The notes under the pieces: model-generated
What the model was told of the DNA's origin: nothing
Database searches by the model: none
What the model saw: only the letters and a program-made list of their open reading frames with translations
Shown here: positions 45,677 through 58,701 of the stretch, one piece after another
Layout of the letters: each line of letters starts with the position of its first letter
How positions within the stretch are numbered: the stretch's first letter is position 1
NCBI RefSeq assembly: GCF_022605165.1
Contig: NC_063072.1
Coordinates: forward strand, 2,046,001 to 2,110,000
Length of the DNA: 64,000 bases
Direction of reading: 5' to 3'
DNA from: Purpureocillium takamizusanense
Lineage: Eukaryota; Ascomycota; Sordariomycetes; Hypocreales; Ophiocordycipitaceae
Translations under genes and position numbers: made by a program

Positions 45677-47945
45677 ATGCATCGAGCAGCCGCTGCGCGA
45701 TGGCTCAATCGGGCCTTGCGCATTGGGGACACGGGTTCGTTCACACGGCTGCCCGTATATTTGTGCCCTGCGCTTCGGTTTCCCGACTGCGGCGCCCTGT
45801 CACGCGAGCGGCGCGCGCCGCCGTATAAGTCGGCCGCGACGCAATGCCGCATGAACCACACCGAAGTCATTGCAAGCGAGCATGTCAGCGCGACACCGCC
45901 GACAGAGACGCCGACGCTCCCGGCTCGAAAACTGCCGGTGACGTGCAGCGGCTGTGGAGCCTTCACCCAGACCGACGATCCGCAGCAATTTGGGTACTAC
46001 AACCCGGACAGCAAGAGGGTGCGGACCTGGCTGAGGCCGAAGGTATCCGACAGAAGGGTGGAGGAGGCCGAGGAGGACAAGATTGTGGACGAGGCGCTCA
46101 AGAACGTGGACAGCAAGCTGCTCGAGGAGCTTGGACTGAACACTACTGCCATGGTCTCTGGCGAGGCGGCGCAGGAGGTCGCTGCAGCCGGTATGCTTGG
46201 CCCTCACCTCACACGTATATGACGTGGCAGAAATGTTACTGACACAGAAGCCAGCTCTGACGTCTGCCCAGCCTCCGGTGTGCGACAGATGCCACAATCT
46301 CATTCATCACAGTACGACCAGCGACACGGCGAAGCTCACCATGTACCATCCCACCGTCGAGTCCCTGCGCGAAACGATCGAGGAGTCGCCGCACAAGTAC
46401 AATCACATATATCATGTCATTGACGCCGCCGACTTTCCCATGTCTCTGATACCGCGGCTCAATGTGCTCCTGGGAGACATACCGTTGAGGTCGCGCAACC
46501 GCCGCTCCAGGTCGGACAAGTACCAGCATGACCGCAAGACGGAGATGAGCTTCATCGTGACGAGAGGCGACTTGCTCGCGCCCACCAAAGAGATGGTGGA
46601 CGGCCTGATGCCGTACCTGAGGGAGGTCCTGAGAGAAGCGCTGGGGCGGCTTGGCCAGAGAGTGCGGCTCGGTAATACCAAGTGCGTGAGCGCGAAGAGG
46701 AGCTGGTGGACCAAGACGGTCAAGGAGGACATTTGGAAGCGGGGTGGTGCCGGCTGGATGGTTGGGAAAGTCAACGTCGGCAAGAGCCAGCTCTTTGAGG
46801 CCGTCTATCCAAAAGGTCGGGTGACGGAGGCTCAGCAAGGCAACTCTGCGGCCGGCGCGACACGCTCGGGAGACACTACCAGTGGCGGACCTGTGGCTGA
46901 CGAGGTTACCCGACCAGACGAGGTGTGGGCGGACTTGAACGTTGGCGAGCTTCTCCCGCCCGCCCAGCCGGCACAAAACTATCCCGCGATGCCGGTAGTG
47001 TCGTCATTACCGGGGACTACGGCGTCACCCATCAGAGTCCCCTTTGGCAACGGCAAGGGGGAGCTCATTGATCTGCCGGGCCTGGCACGGAGCGACCTTG
47101 AGCTCTTTGTCAAAGAGGAGCATAGGCAATCACTCATCATGAAGAACCGGATCGTGCCCGAGCAAATCTCAGTCAAGTCGGGAAAGTCGCTTATCCTTGG
47201 AGGGGGCCTCATACGCATCACGCCAAGCACGCCCGACATGATCTTTCTCATGTATAACTTCACGCCTATCAAGGAGCACCTGACGAGCACGGAAAAAGCG
47301 GTCGAATTTCAGAAGCAGACGAGGCAGTCCATTGGCGTGGAGACTATTGCTCTGCCAGAGGCCGCTGAGAGGACCAAACTTGCCGGCAAGTTTCGGCTGT
47401 GTCACGATGTGACCAAGAAGCGTGCGGGACCCCTGACTCGCAAGAGTGCGGTTGGCCTGCAGGTTGACCGATTGCCTTTCCGCGTGCTCTCGACGGATAT
47501 CCTGATTGAGGGTGTTGGATACGTTGAGATAGTGGCGCAGGTCCGGACCCGTGACTTTGAGCGGTGGTCCGCCATGCAGGATGCGGTCGATAGGCACGCG
47601 CAAAAAGGCGAGGAGGCACGGGGGGAATCAGAAGATGGCAGCCCGGCGGCATCAGATGACCCGTTCGCGGAGTTGACGAGGGATAGACGAGACGATTCGG
47701 GAGGGGAGCCGGTCCGCGCAACAGCTCGCCCACGACCACCTAAGCCGGACTGGCCGTCGGTGGACGTGTACACACCTGAGGGCCGATTCGTCGGCTCGCG
47801 TGTGCCGATTCACGGGTGGTTGAACAACAAGCCGCGCGTGCTGCCCAAGCACAAGAAGAGCCGGCCGAGGCGCAGCATGAAGGGTGAGAAGAAGAAGGAG
47901 AAGAAGGAGAGGCGAGGCGCAGCTGGCATGGGCGCGACGGAATGA
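45677..47945 (+). CDS. GEP3: Mitochondrial circularly permuted GTPase Gep3/Mtg3 (YqeH-like)
   Basis: Two exons, 45677-46190 and 46231-47945, 742 residues. The N-terminus (MHRAAAARWLNRALRIGDTG) is Arg-rich with few acids, as in a mitochondrial presequence. A treble-clef zinc motif is formed by CSGCG (about 91-95) and CDRCHNLIHH. The GTPase motifs come in permuted order: a G4-like VTRGD, then G1 GKVNVGKSQL, then G3 DLPGL, the hallmark of YqeH-type assembly GTPases. The C-terminus is strongly basic (KHKKSRPRRSMKGEKKK). Yeast Gep3 (Mtg3) is needed for mitochondrial small-subunit rRNA processing and assembly. The intron is only 40 bp (GTATGC...GTGGCAG): this is the acceptor that keeps the frame into AEMLLTQKPAL. 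The more typical-looking ACACAG 17 bp downstream would shift it. Confidence 0.88.
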
Positions 47946-48616
47946 CCGTGTGAGACCCGTGTCCGTTTCATCGTTGACGTTGAAGACGCTTAGATACTGT
48001 ATAACTACCTACCTGTACGGACGTTACTACCTTGTAGCTTAGGCAACATGCCCCTCTTGTGTGTCTGCGTATTCTTGGCGGCGACCAGGTGATGCCGGCA
48101 CGGATTGACAGTTTGCTCCAGATTCACCTCGATTATATTTCTTTGACAGATTCGGAAACCCAACATGTGACGTCGTCAGTAGTTGGTGCTGCTGGAGGGG
48201 CGTTATGGCGGGCTTCTGCTAGCGCTATGCACCTAATCAGGTTGTGGTGGCGTCGAGCCTAAAAAGGGATCGCGGGGCCTTTGATCGATCACTGTCCACG
48301 ACCTGACATGACGCGAACCTTTTCAACCTTAAACCAGACATTCTCCTTCCTTCCCTTTCTCATTGGGCGCCCGACACAACGCGCACCGTCACAGCTAGAC
48401 TCCAGAGCAGACGTGTAATCCATTTCGAGGATTATAAAAGAAGGAGCAGTTCCGCCTGTCACTGCAGTGTCGTTCCTTTCCTCTTGGACCCTAATTACCT
48501 ACAACCCGATTGCCACCATAGAAATCTCCCCACCAGCGATCTTTGACACCTCGCACGCGACTCCCGCAAAATACCTTCTTCTGCCGCGGCGACGATAAAG
48601 ACGACAAAGGGCGATC
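47946..48616. other. Intergenic region, GEP3 / YPI1
   Basis: 671 bp, both genes reading rightward. TACCTACC words near 48007 and 48030. No gene seen. Confidence 0.5.
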
Positions 48617-49223
48617 ATGGGCGATCGTACACAGCGGCGGGACAACACGCCGACCACGTCGCAGACGATGACGACGTCGACCCAGGCTAGCACGGACTCG
48701 GACTCGCGCACCGAGTCGCCGCGGATCCTGCGCCTGCGCGGCGGCCACACCTCGAGCGCCCGCTCGGTGCAGTGGGCCGAGGACGTGGTGGACAACGAAG
48801 GGCTCGGGCGGAAGAGCTCCAAAGGTGCGTGTTGCATGAAGGCAACTCCTCCCCGACGGCGACGTCTGCGTCCCCGCCGGCCGCCGCCGCCGCCCGATCG
48901 ACGTACTGAGCTGACCGCTTGTGATTCTGCCTCCAGTGTGCTGCATATACCATAAACCAAAGGCCGTGGGCGAATCGAGCGACGAGTCCTCATCGGACGA
49001 CTCGTCGTCCTCTTCAGACTCCGACTCCGACTCCGGCGCGGATGGCAAGAAGCGCAGCGGCGACGCCAAGAAGACGCCTGCGTGCGGGCACTCACACAGG
49101 CACGGCCGGCACCGGCGGAGGGACCAGGGCGATAAGCAGAAGCGACCGCCGAGCCCGAACGCCTACGAAAAGGTGCCCAAGTATAAGCCGAAGGAGGACC
49201 AGGCTCCGGCCTCGAAGGCCTAG
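48617..49223 (+). CDS. YPI1: Type 1 protein phosphatase inhibitor Ypi1
   Basis: Two exons, 48617-48824 and 48937-49223, 164 residues; the 112 bp intron runs GTGCGT to CTCCAG and splits the conserved core (GRKSSK-VCCIYHKPK). The core LRLRGGH...SVQWAEDVVDNEGLGRKSS is the inhibitor-3/Ypi1 signature; VQW is the RVxF-type docking motif for the phosphatase. An acidic Ser/Asp run (about 75-100) and a His/Arg-rich tail (HSHRHGRHRRR) follow. Ypi1 binds Glc7, mostly in the nucleus with Sds22, and regulates mitosis and glycogen and ion homeostasis. It converges on the GatF-like gene (284 bp). Confidence 0.95.
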
Positions 49224-49507
49224 TGTCGGATGTGCGGGAGTGGTCTGAGAGACGATAAGAGACTTGAAGACCGAGAGGTCGTGATATCCAGAACAGGGGC
49301 GTAACGGATACTACAAAGGAAGAAGCGCATACGTTGTCGTCACTAGCATTTCAGGCGTTCGTTGCATGGAGTATTCAGCGCGAAATATATTGCTTATGGG
49401 CCATGCATGCAGGAAAAGAATCCTATGCTTGAGGATGCCCTCCCTGAACTCATGGTCAAACATGAGGGTATCATGAGGGGCGGTATGTTGGACCTGTGCT
49501 GCTCTCT

Positions 49508-50161
49508 TTACGGAGCGCCGCCGTCCTTGCCCGTCCCGCTGTCCACCACAAAGTACTTGCCCGCCTTCTTCGATGCCGTAGCCAGGGCATCCCACTTCTC
49601 GGCCTCGGACTCGACCCTCTCCCTGACCCTCTTGGGCCGCCTGTAGTGCCCCACGAGCTGCTCCTTGTCCAGCGCGTCCTGGAGGTCCTTGAGGCCGATG
49701 GTCTGCTCGCGCACGCCCTCCTCGGTCTCGTCGCGGATGGCGCGCAGGGGCTCCACGCCCGCCGTGTCGACGCGCTGGACGGCGCGCACGAACTGCAGCT
49801 GGCCCTGCAGGGTGGCGATCATGGACGCCTCCTCAGCGGGGGTCTTGGGCAGGGGCAGGGCGGCGAGGCGGAGCAGGTGGTGAAGCTGCGAGGGCGTGAT
49901 GGGCTCGGTGGGCTGGTCGCCGCGGAGGGTGCGAATGGACCACGTCGGCCCGCCGGAGAGGATGTCGGCGACGGAGGAGGAGGATGAGGACGGGAAGGAC
50001 GATGGCGCGGACGGTGCGGATGCAGCGGAGGCTGCTGATTTGGTCGAGAGAAAGGCCGTGGACGTGGCTGCCGATGCTCGTCTGGTTGAGGTGCTGGAAG
50101 GCCGTCGCCGCTGGGTGACCAGGCGCAGGGCCTGGCGGCAGTTTCTGCACAAAGACATCAT
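49508..50161 (-). CDS. Mitochondrial Glu-tRNA(Gln) amidotransferase small subunit (GatF/GatC-like)
   Basis: Intronless, 217 residues from MMSLCRNCRQALRLV at 50161 (the second ATG, 50158, is equally possible). The first 45 residues are Arg/Ser/Thr-rich without acids, fitting a mitochondrial presequence, followed by Ala/Ser low complexity. The GatC-like part starts near residue 85: TPSQLHHLLRLAALPLPK, MIATLQGQLQFVRAVQRVDT and GVEPLRAIRDE. Family members stabilise the GatA-GatB enzyme that converts Glu-tRNA(Gln) to Gln-tRNA(Gln) in mitochondria. The C-terminal YRRPKRVRERVESEAEKWDAL resembles fungal family members. It diverges from SEC17; the shared upstream region contains the inverted-repeat element. 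Confidence 0.82.
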   Translation of the reverse strand: MMSLCRNCRQALRLVTQRRRPSSTSTRRASAATSTAFLSTKSAASAASAPSAPSSFPSSSSSSVADILSGGPTWSIRTLRGDQPTEPITPSQLHHLLRLAALPLPKTPAEEASMIATLQGQLQFVRAVQRVDTAGVEPLRAIRDETEEGVREQTIGLKDLQDALDKEQLVGHYRRPKRVRERVESEAEKWDALATASKKAGKYFVVDSGTGKDGGAP

Positions 50162-50944
50162 GTGTACAGATGATGCGGAGGTATGCGTATGTAGTTGCTG
50201 GTGAAGGTATCCGTCAAGTCGAACGGATCCCAATATGTGTTCCACTCGAGAGGTGGTAGTGGAAGTTACCTACTAATGAACCAGGCATGCCGTTGGAAGT
50301 GGACGGCGAGGAGGCTGGACAGGCAAAGCGGTCGACAGAATAAGCGGCACCGGTATTGCAACTTTGCGTGCGAAACGATCAAAGCGCCGCAGAAGTCTTC
50401 CATGAAAATTACGATAAAAGCAACAAAAAATCGCCGTCTTGCAATACGATATTAAATAAGTTCTTTAAAGGCGATCATAGCTTCCTTTTTTTATATCCTC
50501 TATAGCTATTCTGTCTATAGTAGAGAGGGCAGAGAGTGAGGAATTTCGCGGTGCCGCTTTTTCTGTCGACCGCTTGACAGGGTTCAGCGGTCACTACCAG
50601 CGAGGCCAGCCGCTGCAGAAGCTGCGAGGTCGTAAAGTACTTTCGTCCTCACCAAGTTCCCAGCTTTGTTAAAGTACCTTGGCGGGGCCAGCCAGCGGAC
50701 TGACTAGGTGAAGACGGGATGCACCAGCGGCTCGGCTCCCCCTCTACCCCCACCGCTGCGCAATGGCTCAGGCATGACACGTTCAGCGTCATAGTACCAA
50801 ACTAACCGCAGGTGCACCTGCCGACCCTCAACATACTCCTCCTGCAACCTCCATCGACGAAGCCACGTGTACTGGCGCTTCGCCTTCAACTCTGCTCTCC
50901 CGCTTCTCACACACGCACTTGGGAAACGCACAGCGTTCATCATC
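50162..50944. other. Divergent region GatF-like / SEC17, containing a MITE
   Basis: 783 bp between start codons. About a third is an AT-rich element at 50326-50575. The remaining roughly 370 bp on the SEC17 side hold its promoter. Confidence 0.6.
50326..50575. mobile_element. 250 bp AT-rich MITE-like element with 27 bp terminal inverted repeats
   Basis: The left end (50326-50352) and the right end (50549-50575) are inverted repeats matching at 26 of 27 positions; both begin AAGCGGTCGACAG reading inward. The interior is clearly AT-rich against a GC-rich background and contains no open frame. Flanks read GACAGGCA on the left and GACAGGGT on the right, an imperfect 8 bp repeat (6 of 8) that would suit a hAT-type target duplication. 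This looks like a non-autonomous DNA transposon. Superfamily is inference; no transposase is present in the window. Confidence 0.8.
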
Positions 50945-52085
50945 ATGGCTCAGGATCCACGTGCGCTGCTGCAAAAGGTGCGACCGCCTCGGGCGTTGCC
51001 TCCGTTGCCATGCCCCTCCCCCGCCGCCGCATGCGAGGACGACTAAGCTGACCACTGTTGTGTCCCTCATCACAGGCCGAGAAGGCGCTTCAAGGCGCTG
51101 GGGGTGGCTTCAGCTTCTTCGGCGGGCGCGAAGAAAAATTTCAGAATGCCGCCGAGCTGTTTGTTCAGGCCGCCAACGCCTTCAAGATGCAGAAGCAGAG
51201 TACGTATACCTGCTGTGCCGACGTCGCGTGGGGGGGGGGGGGCGCGGACACCCGACCGAGAGCGCTTGCCGCTGACGAGACTGCAATATAGATGTCGAGG
51301 CCGGCAAAGCCTTTGAACAGGCCGCGCAAATACAGACCAACAAGCTCAACGAGCCCGACGACGCCGCCAACACCCTCGTCGACGCATTCAAGGCGTACCG
51401 CAAGGAGGACCCCCAAGCTGCGGCGCGGTGCCTCAATGTCGCCATCGACCGATACTGCTCAAAGGGCAACTTCCGCAGGGCGGCCACGCACAAGGAGAGC
51501 CTGGGCGAGCTATACGACCAAGATCTGGGCGACACCAAGAGCGCGCTTGAGGCCTACGAGGCGGCAGCAGGGTGGTACGAGGGCGATAACGCCAACGCGT
51601 GAGTTGAAGATCTTCCCGTCTGACGCGCGCAGTCAGTCGGATGTTGAAGTGCTGACGGTGGTTGTGACAGCCTTGCCAACAAGCTGTGGCTCAAGGTGGC
51701 CGACGTCGCCGCGCTCGATGGCGACTACAACAAGGCCATTGACAACTACGAAAAGGTGGCCGAGCAGTCCATCAACAACAACCTCATGAAGTACAGCGTC
51801 AAGGAGTACCTGCTCAAGGCGGGCATTTGCCATCTTGCCAGCGGAGACCTGGTGGCGGCGCAGCGCGCAATCGAGCGCTACCGCGAGCTCGACCCGGCTT
51901 TCGCGACGCAGCGCGAGCACATGCTTCTCGTGGACCTGTGCGAGGCGGTCGAAGCAAAGAGCCAAGAACAGTTTTCGGATAAGCTGTTCCAGTACGACCA
52001 AGTCAGCAAGCTGGACAAGTGGAAGACGACGATTCTCGTGCGGGTCAAGAATTCCATTGAAGAGGCTGACGACGAGTTTGCGTAA
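50945..52085 (+). CDS. SEC17: Alpha-SNAP (Sec17)
   Basis: Four exons: 50945-50977, 51076-51199, 51292-51598 and 51671-52085, 292 residues, the length of yeast Sec17; introns 98, 92 and 72 bp. The protein opens MAQDPRALLQKAEKALQ and contains the membrane-contacting loop GGFSFFGGREEKFQNAAELF. TPR-like helical pairs follow: AGKAFEQAAQIQ, DAANTLVDAFKAYRK, AARCLNVAIDRYCSKGNF, SALEAYEAAAGWYEGDNANA and DYNKAIDNYEKVAEQSI. It ends in the acidic ILVRVKNSIEEADDEFA, which activates Sec18/NSF. Sec17 recruits Sec18 to SNARE bundles for disassembly after fusion. The 11-residue first exon is separated by an intron right after the start helix. Confidence 0.96.
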
Positions 52086-52789
52086 GCTGGGGAGAGGCGC
52101 AGGCAGGGTGCGGCTGCCAAGACAACATTGATACCGGGCGTTGGACGTATGATTCAAGGCTATTGCTTCAGGGATGTGACTACACTGGATGAGTTGGGAC
52201 GAATGGGCGGATCATGTAGAGCAAATGGGCGGTTCCCACGCATCACATAACAAATGCCGATCAGTGCTTGGCTGTATTTTACTGATGGTGACGATGGATG
52301 CGCGGGCAGGGGCAAATTTCATGAACTGAGTCGAGCTCGAGGCAGTGATTCTATGTCCCGGGAGGAAGCGAAAGACAAGACTTGAGCAGCAGTGGGCAGC
52401 AAGGTATTATGGCTAGTCGTCGTGCTGGCGCATCGAGTTGAATTCGTAGGCGAAAGCTTGCTGGCCAGTGCCCGCTGGGGGTTAGACCGGCCCGCTGGGC
52501 GTACCAATCTTGGGTACCTAAGGTTTCAATCTGCCTTACCTCAGGCAGCGCGACGTCCTGACTTCACGCGACCAATTGGGCTTCATTACCCACTAAGAGC
52601 CAGTCGCTGCCTCCATCCGTCATCCTGCCCTTCCCTACCACAGCTAGTCGAGCACGGGTCATTGACAGTTGAGAGAGCACACGTCCCGTCACTATTCACT
52701 CTCTCGCACCGTGCCCGCCGCTCATTCAGATCGCAGCGCCAGTCGGTGCATAGGTTGTGGCCAGGGCTCATCCTTTAACGGCGTGCCCC
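52086..52789. other. Intergenic region, SEC17 / arginyl-tRNA synthetase
   Basis: About 0.7 kb with no gene seen; both neighbours read rightward. Confidence 0.5.
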
Positions 52790-55419
52790 ATGCCGGCGTC
52801 GCACGCCTGCCGGCCGCTGCTCGCGCTTCCCCTTCGTTCTGCACTGGGTGCTGGCACCTTGTCCACTTATCTCGGGCGCCCCCGCCAATTTTTACCACCC
52901 CGCCAACCCTCCTCAAGGCTCTTCTTCCTCCCTCTACTACTACCCCACCATCGTCAGACTCACCGTCCGAGGACTTTTGCCAACATGGTGGCCGACGCGT
53001 CCTTTGACAATCTCGCCCGTCAGTTTGAGCACTTGCCGCTCATTGACCGGTTCGACAATTGTTACCCCGACATCAACCCCGTCGACATCTACCGCTCGCA
53101 CATCACGAGCATCCTCCACGACATCACGGGCGTCGATCCCAAGATCATCTACAATGCCCTGCAATGGACCGCCACGCTGGAAAAGGGAGATTTGATGCTC
53201 GCCATCCCGGCGCTTCGCGTCAAGGGCAAGCCTGATGACTTGGGCAAGCAATGGCTGGACAAGGTTCGTTCGCTCTCGTCCGTTGTGTCGCTGACCTCGG
53301 ACTGACATCCCGCCTGCAGTGGCCCGAGTCGCCTCTCGTCGAGAAGCCCGTGCAGAGCGGCCCATTCATCCCATTCTTCTTCAAGGCCGGGCCGCTTGCC
53401 AAGACAGTCATTCCCATGGCGCTGTCCCACCGAACCGACTTTGGCACCAACAACTCTGTTGGACTTCGGGACCAGAACGACGCCTCCAAGGGTCGCCAGC
53501 GCATGATCGTCGAGTTCTCGAGCCCCAACATCGCAAAGCCCTTCCACGCCGGCCACTTGCGAAGCACAATCATCGGTGGCTTCTTGGCCAACCTCTACAA
53601 GAGCGCCGGCTACGATGTTGTTGCCATCAACTACCTCGGCGACTGGGGCAAGCAGTACGGCGTCCTGGCCTTGGGCTTTGAGAAGTACGGCAACGAGGCC
53701 GAGCTCGAGCAGGACCCCATCAACCACCTGTTCCAGGTGTACGTAAAGATCAGCCGGGATGTCAAGGACGAGAAGGACCTTGCGGACAAGCTCAAGGCCG
53801 AAGGCAAGGAGGACGAAGCCAATAAGATCATCGACGAAGGCCTGGACGAGCAAGCTCGCAAGTACTTCAAGAAGATGACCCAGGGCGACGAAGAGGCCTT
53901 GGCCCTGTGGCGACGATTCCGCGACTTCAGTATCGAGCGATACAAGAAGACTTATGCCCGTCTCAACATTCACTTCGACGAGTACTCGGGCGAGAGCAAG
54001 GTGTCTGAGGACGATATGCACAAGGCTGCCGATAAAATGAAGGAGATGGGACTAGCTGAGGAGCATGACGGCGCGCTTCTCATTGACTTTGTCAAGAACA
54101 TCCCTGGCAAGGAGGGCAAGCAACTCGGCAAGGCCATTCTGCGGAAGAAGGATGGCACTGCACTGTGAGTCAAGCCGCAGGTTACAATCCCCAACTCTTT
54201 CTGACTTGGCGCAGATACTTGACACGAGACATTTCCGAGCTCTTGAACCGCGAGAAGAAGTACCACTTCGACCGCATGATTTATGTCATCGCGTCGGAGC
54301 AGGACCTTCACGTCAAGCAATTCTTCAAGGTGATTAGAACGTCTTCGCAACGGCTAAGCAACGGCTGACAACTGTGTAGGTTGTTGGCATGATGGGCCAT
54401 AAGGACATTGCCGACAAGTGCCAACACATCAACTTTGGCCTTGTGCTGGGCATGAGCACCAGGAAAGGTACGCCGGACTGATCCCCATACAGCGCCCGCA
54501 GCAGGGTGTAGTAGCTAACCACCCCTCACACAGGCACCGTCAAGTTCCTCGATGTAAGAGATATCTCGCATGGGCGGTTCAGCGTGCAGCGTTTTGCCTG
54601 ATCCATAGTCTTATCGCTGCTGACACCATATCCAGGACATTCTCCGTGACGTCGGCGACCACATGCACGAGACCATGAGGAAGAACGAGGAGAAGTACTC
54701 ACAAGTTGCTGATCCCGCAAAGACTGCTGACATTCTGGGCATCTCTTCGTAAGTCGCAGTTGGATTGTCAAACAGCTCTGATTCCGCTAATGCAACCACA
54801 GTGTCATGGTTCAAGACATGTTAGGCAAACGGTACGTTCTCCCACATAATTATGCCAGTGCAGCCGGCACTAACTGAATGGTAGAATCAACAACTACACC
54901 TTCAATCTGCAGAGGATGACTAGCTTCGAGGGCGACACTGGCCCGGTATGTCGCCCATTTGGGTACCTGCTTTTTGTTCAGCCTCTAACTGATAATAGTA
55001 TCTCCAATACGCTCACGCCCGACTTTGCTCCATCACACGCAAGGCTGGACTCAGCGCGGACGACATCGCGACCGCCGATCTCTCTCATCTCACTGAGCCC
55101 ATGGCGGTCAACCTCATCCGGGTCGTGTGCCAGTGGCCGGATGTCGTCTCAAACACGCTCAAGACTCTGGAACCCACCACCATCCTCACGTATGGCCTTT
55201 CTGTGTTCTGCTTACCCACATGGAGTGCTGTCACTAACATTTGTGCGTAGATATCTCTTCAAGATGACGCACATCTTGAGCACCAGCTACAGCCATCTCC
55301 GCATCGTAGGCAGCGAGCCCGAGGTCATGAAGGCCCGCATGGCCCTCTACGACTCCGCTAGGGTGGTTCTGCACAACGGCATGGTCCTGCTGGGTCTGAC
55401 GCCGCTCGACCGGATGTGA
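52790..55419 (+). CDS. Arginyl-tRNA synthetase, probably dual-targeted (cytosol and mitochondria)
   Basis: Ten exons: 52985-53263 (or from 52790), 53320-54164, 54215-54329, 54380-54467, 54534-54553, 54636-54748, 54802-54831, 54885-54945, 54999-55189 and 55251-55419. From MVADASFDNLARQFE the product is 636 residues, from the upstream in-frame ATG 701. The class I HIGH motif is HAGH at 169-172 (short form), preceded by the family signature IVEFSSPNIAKPFHAGHLRST; the KMSKS equivalent is MSTRKG. The anticodon-binding helical domain follows (YLQYAHARLCSI, HLTEPMAVNLIRVV) and the protein ends in the typical LLGLTPLDRM. The 65-residue upstream extension has no Asp or Glu and nine Arg, as expected of a mitochondrial presequence, and stays open into the body. 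Initiation at either ATG would give the two forms. Two exons are only 20 and 30 nt. Confidence 0.95.
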
Positions 55420-55723
55420 TGAAATTTGGTCTTTTATGATACCTCGAAAGATAGTGAAGGGTGGATGGATGACTGGAACATCACTAGACTAGACATCTGA
55501 AACATTTGATGTTTGCCTCATGACAGTGTATTCCTTCTACCTTGTCGCTGGTGTTGGCCTGCTGTCAGATAACGACAGGTCCTTGCAAGCCTAAACGTGT
55601 GTCCTCGCCTCGGAGTCTCCTAGAATCTTGACTAGAGGCTTCTCATCATCATTAAAGGGTTGTAGCATTCCTAGCTTATGAATAGGATTGGTGTCATGAG
55701 CAAGCCATCGCGGCCGGCGCACC
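55420..55723. other. Convergent 3' intergenic region, ArgRS / glucoamylase
   Basis: 304 bp between two stop codons; no gene seen. Confidence 0.5.
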
Positions 55724-58149
<2,426 letters not shown>

Positions 58150-58225
58150 GATGGGCTTCACGAGAGACGCCGTGTCGTTGACGGACAGGCCGGGGAAGTC
58201 CTGGTCGAGCACCTCCATGGTGTGT

Positions 58226-58237
58226 CTTTTATATATA
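58226..58237 (-). promoter_or_regulatory. TATA box of the glucoamylase gene
   Basis: On the minus strand the sequence reads TATATATAAAAG, about 78 bp before the ATG at 58149. This spacing places transcription start between the box and that ATG, and downstream of the alternative ATG at 58218, so it decides the start codon. Confidence 0.7.
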
Positions 58238-58683
58238 AGATTAGGAAACAGCCAGCATGCGGGGCGCATACAGCCGTGAGGAACAATGGCGGTCCAGCAG
58301 CAGCTCCCATGCAAGAGAGGCCTGCCTCGGCGACGTCTCCTGCGCGGACTTCCCCATGGGGCTCCCGTGTGAGGTTCCAACGGGCCGATATCGTGCGTTT
58401 ACATGAAGCGCCGAGGAGCATGCGGGCGAGCGGGCGGGTGGGTGGGAGGCAGGGTTTGCCGGGTGAGGCTAGAAAGGTGATGCCGTCGTCCCTTGAGTGT
58501 ATTCTTGGCTCGGACTCCCGTGAGTGAGGCTCACGATGGTGCGGTATGGGGGGAAGCTATCGCCAACAGAGAGGTGCTCGTAAGTAAGCTAAGGGCTAGC
58601 TATGCCGTCACTCGGCGGTATTGATGATCGACTGATGCGGCGGGCCAGGAATGCGACGGCTCCAAAATCGACAACCAGGAAAA

Positions 58684-58701
58684 GGGGGGGGGGGGGGGGG
58701 G
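58684..58701 (+). repeat. G18 homopolymer within a G-rich block
   Basis: Eighteen consecutive G, followed within 45 bp by G6 and G7 runs, about 535 bp upstream of the glucoamylase start codon. The three runs could fold into a G-quadruplex; a run this long is also prone to sequencing error. Confidence 0.8.

Noticed and set aside
58150..58218. Upstream in-frame start giving a 23-residue longer glucoamylase
   Set aside because: The TATA box at 58226-58237 lies only about ten bases before this ATG, so transcripts should start after it; the shorter form begins directly with a signal peptide.
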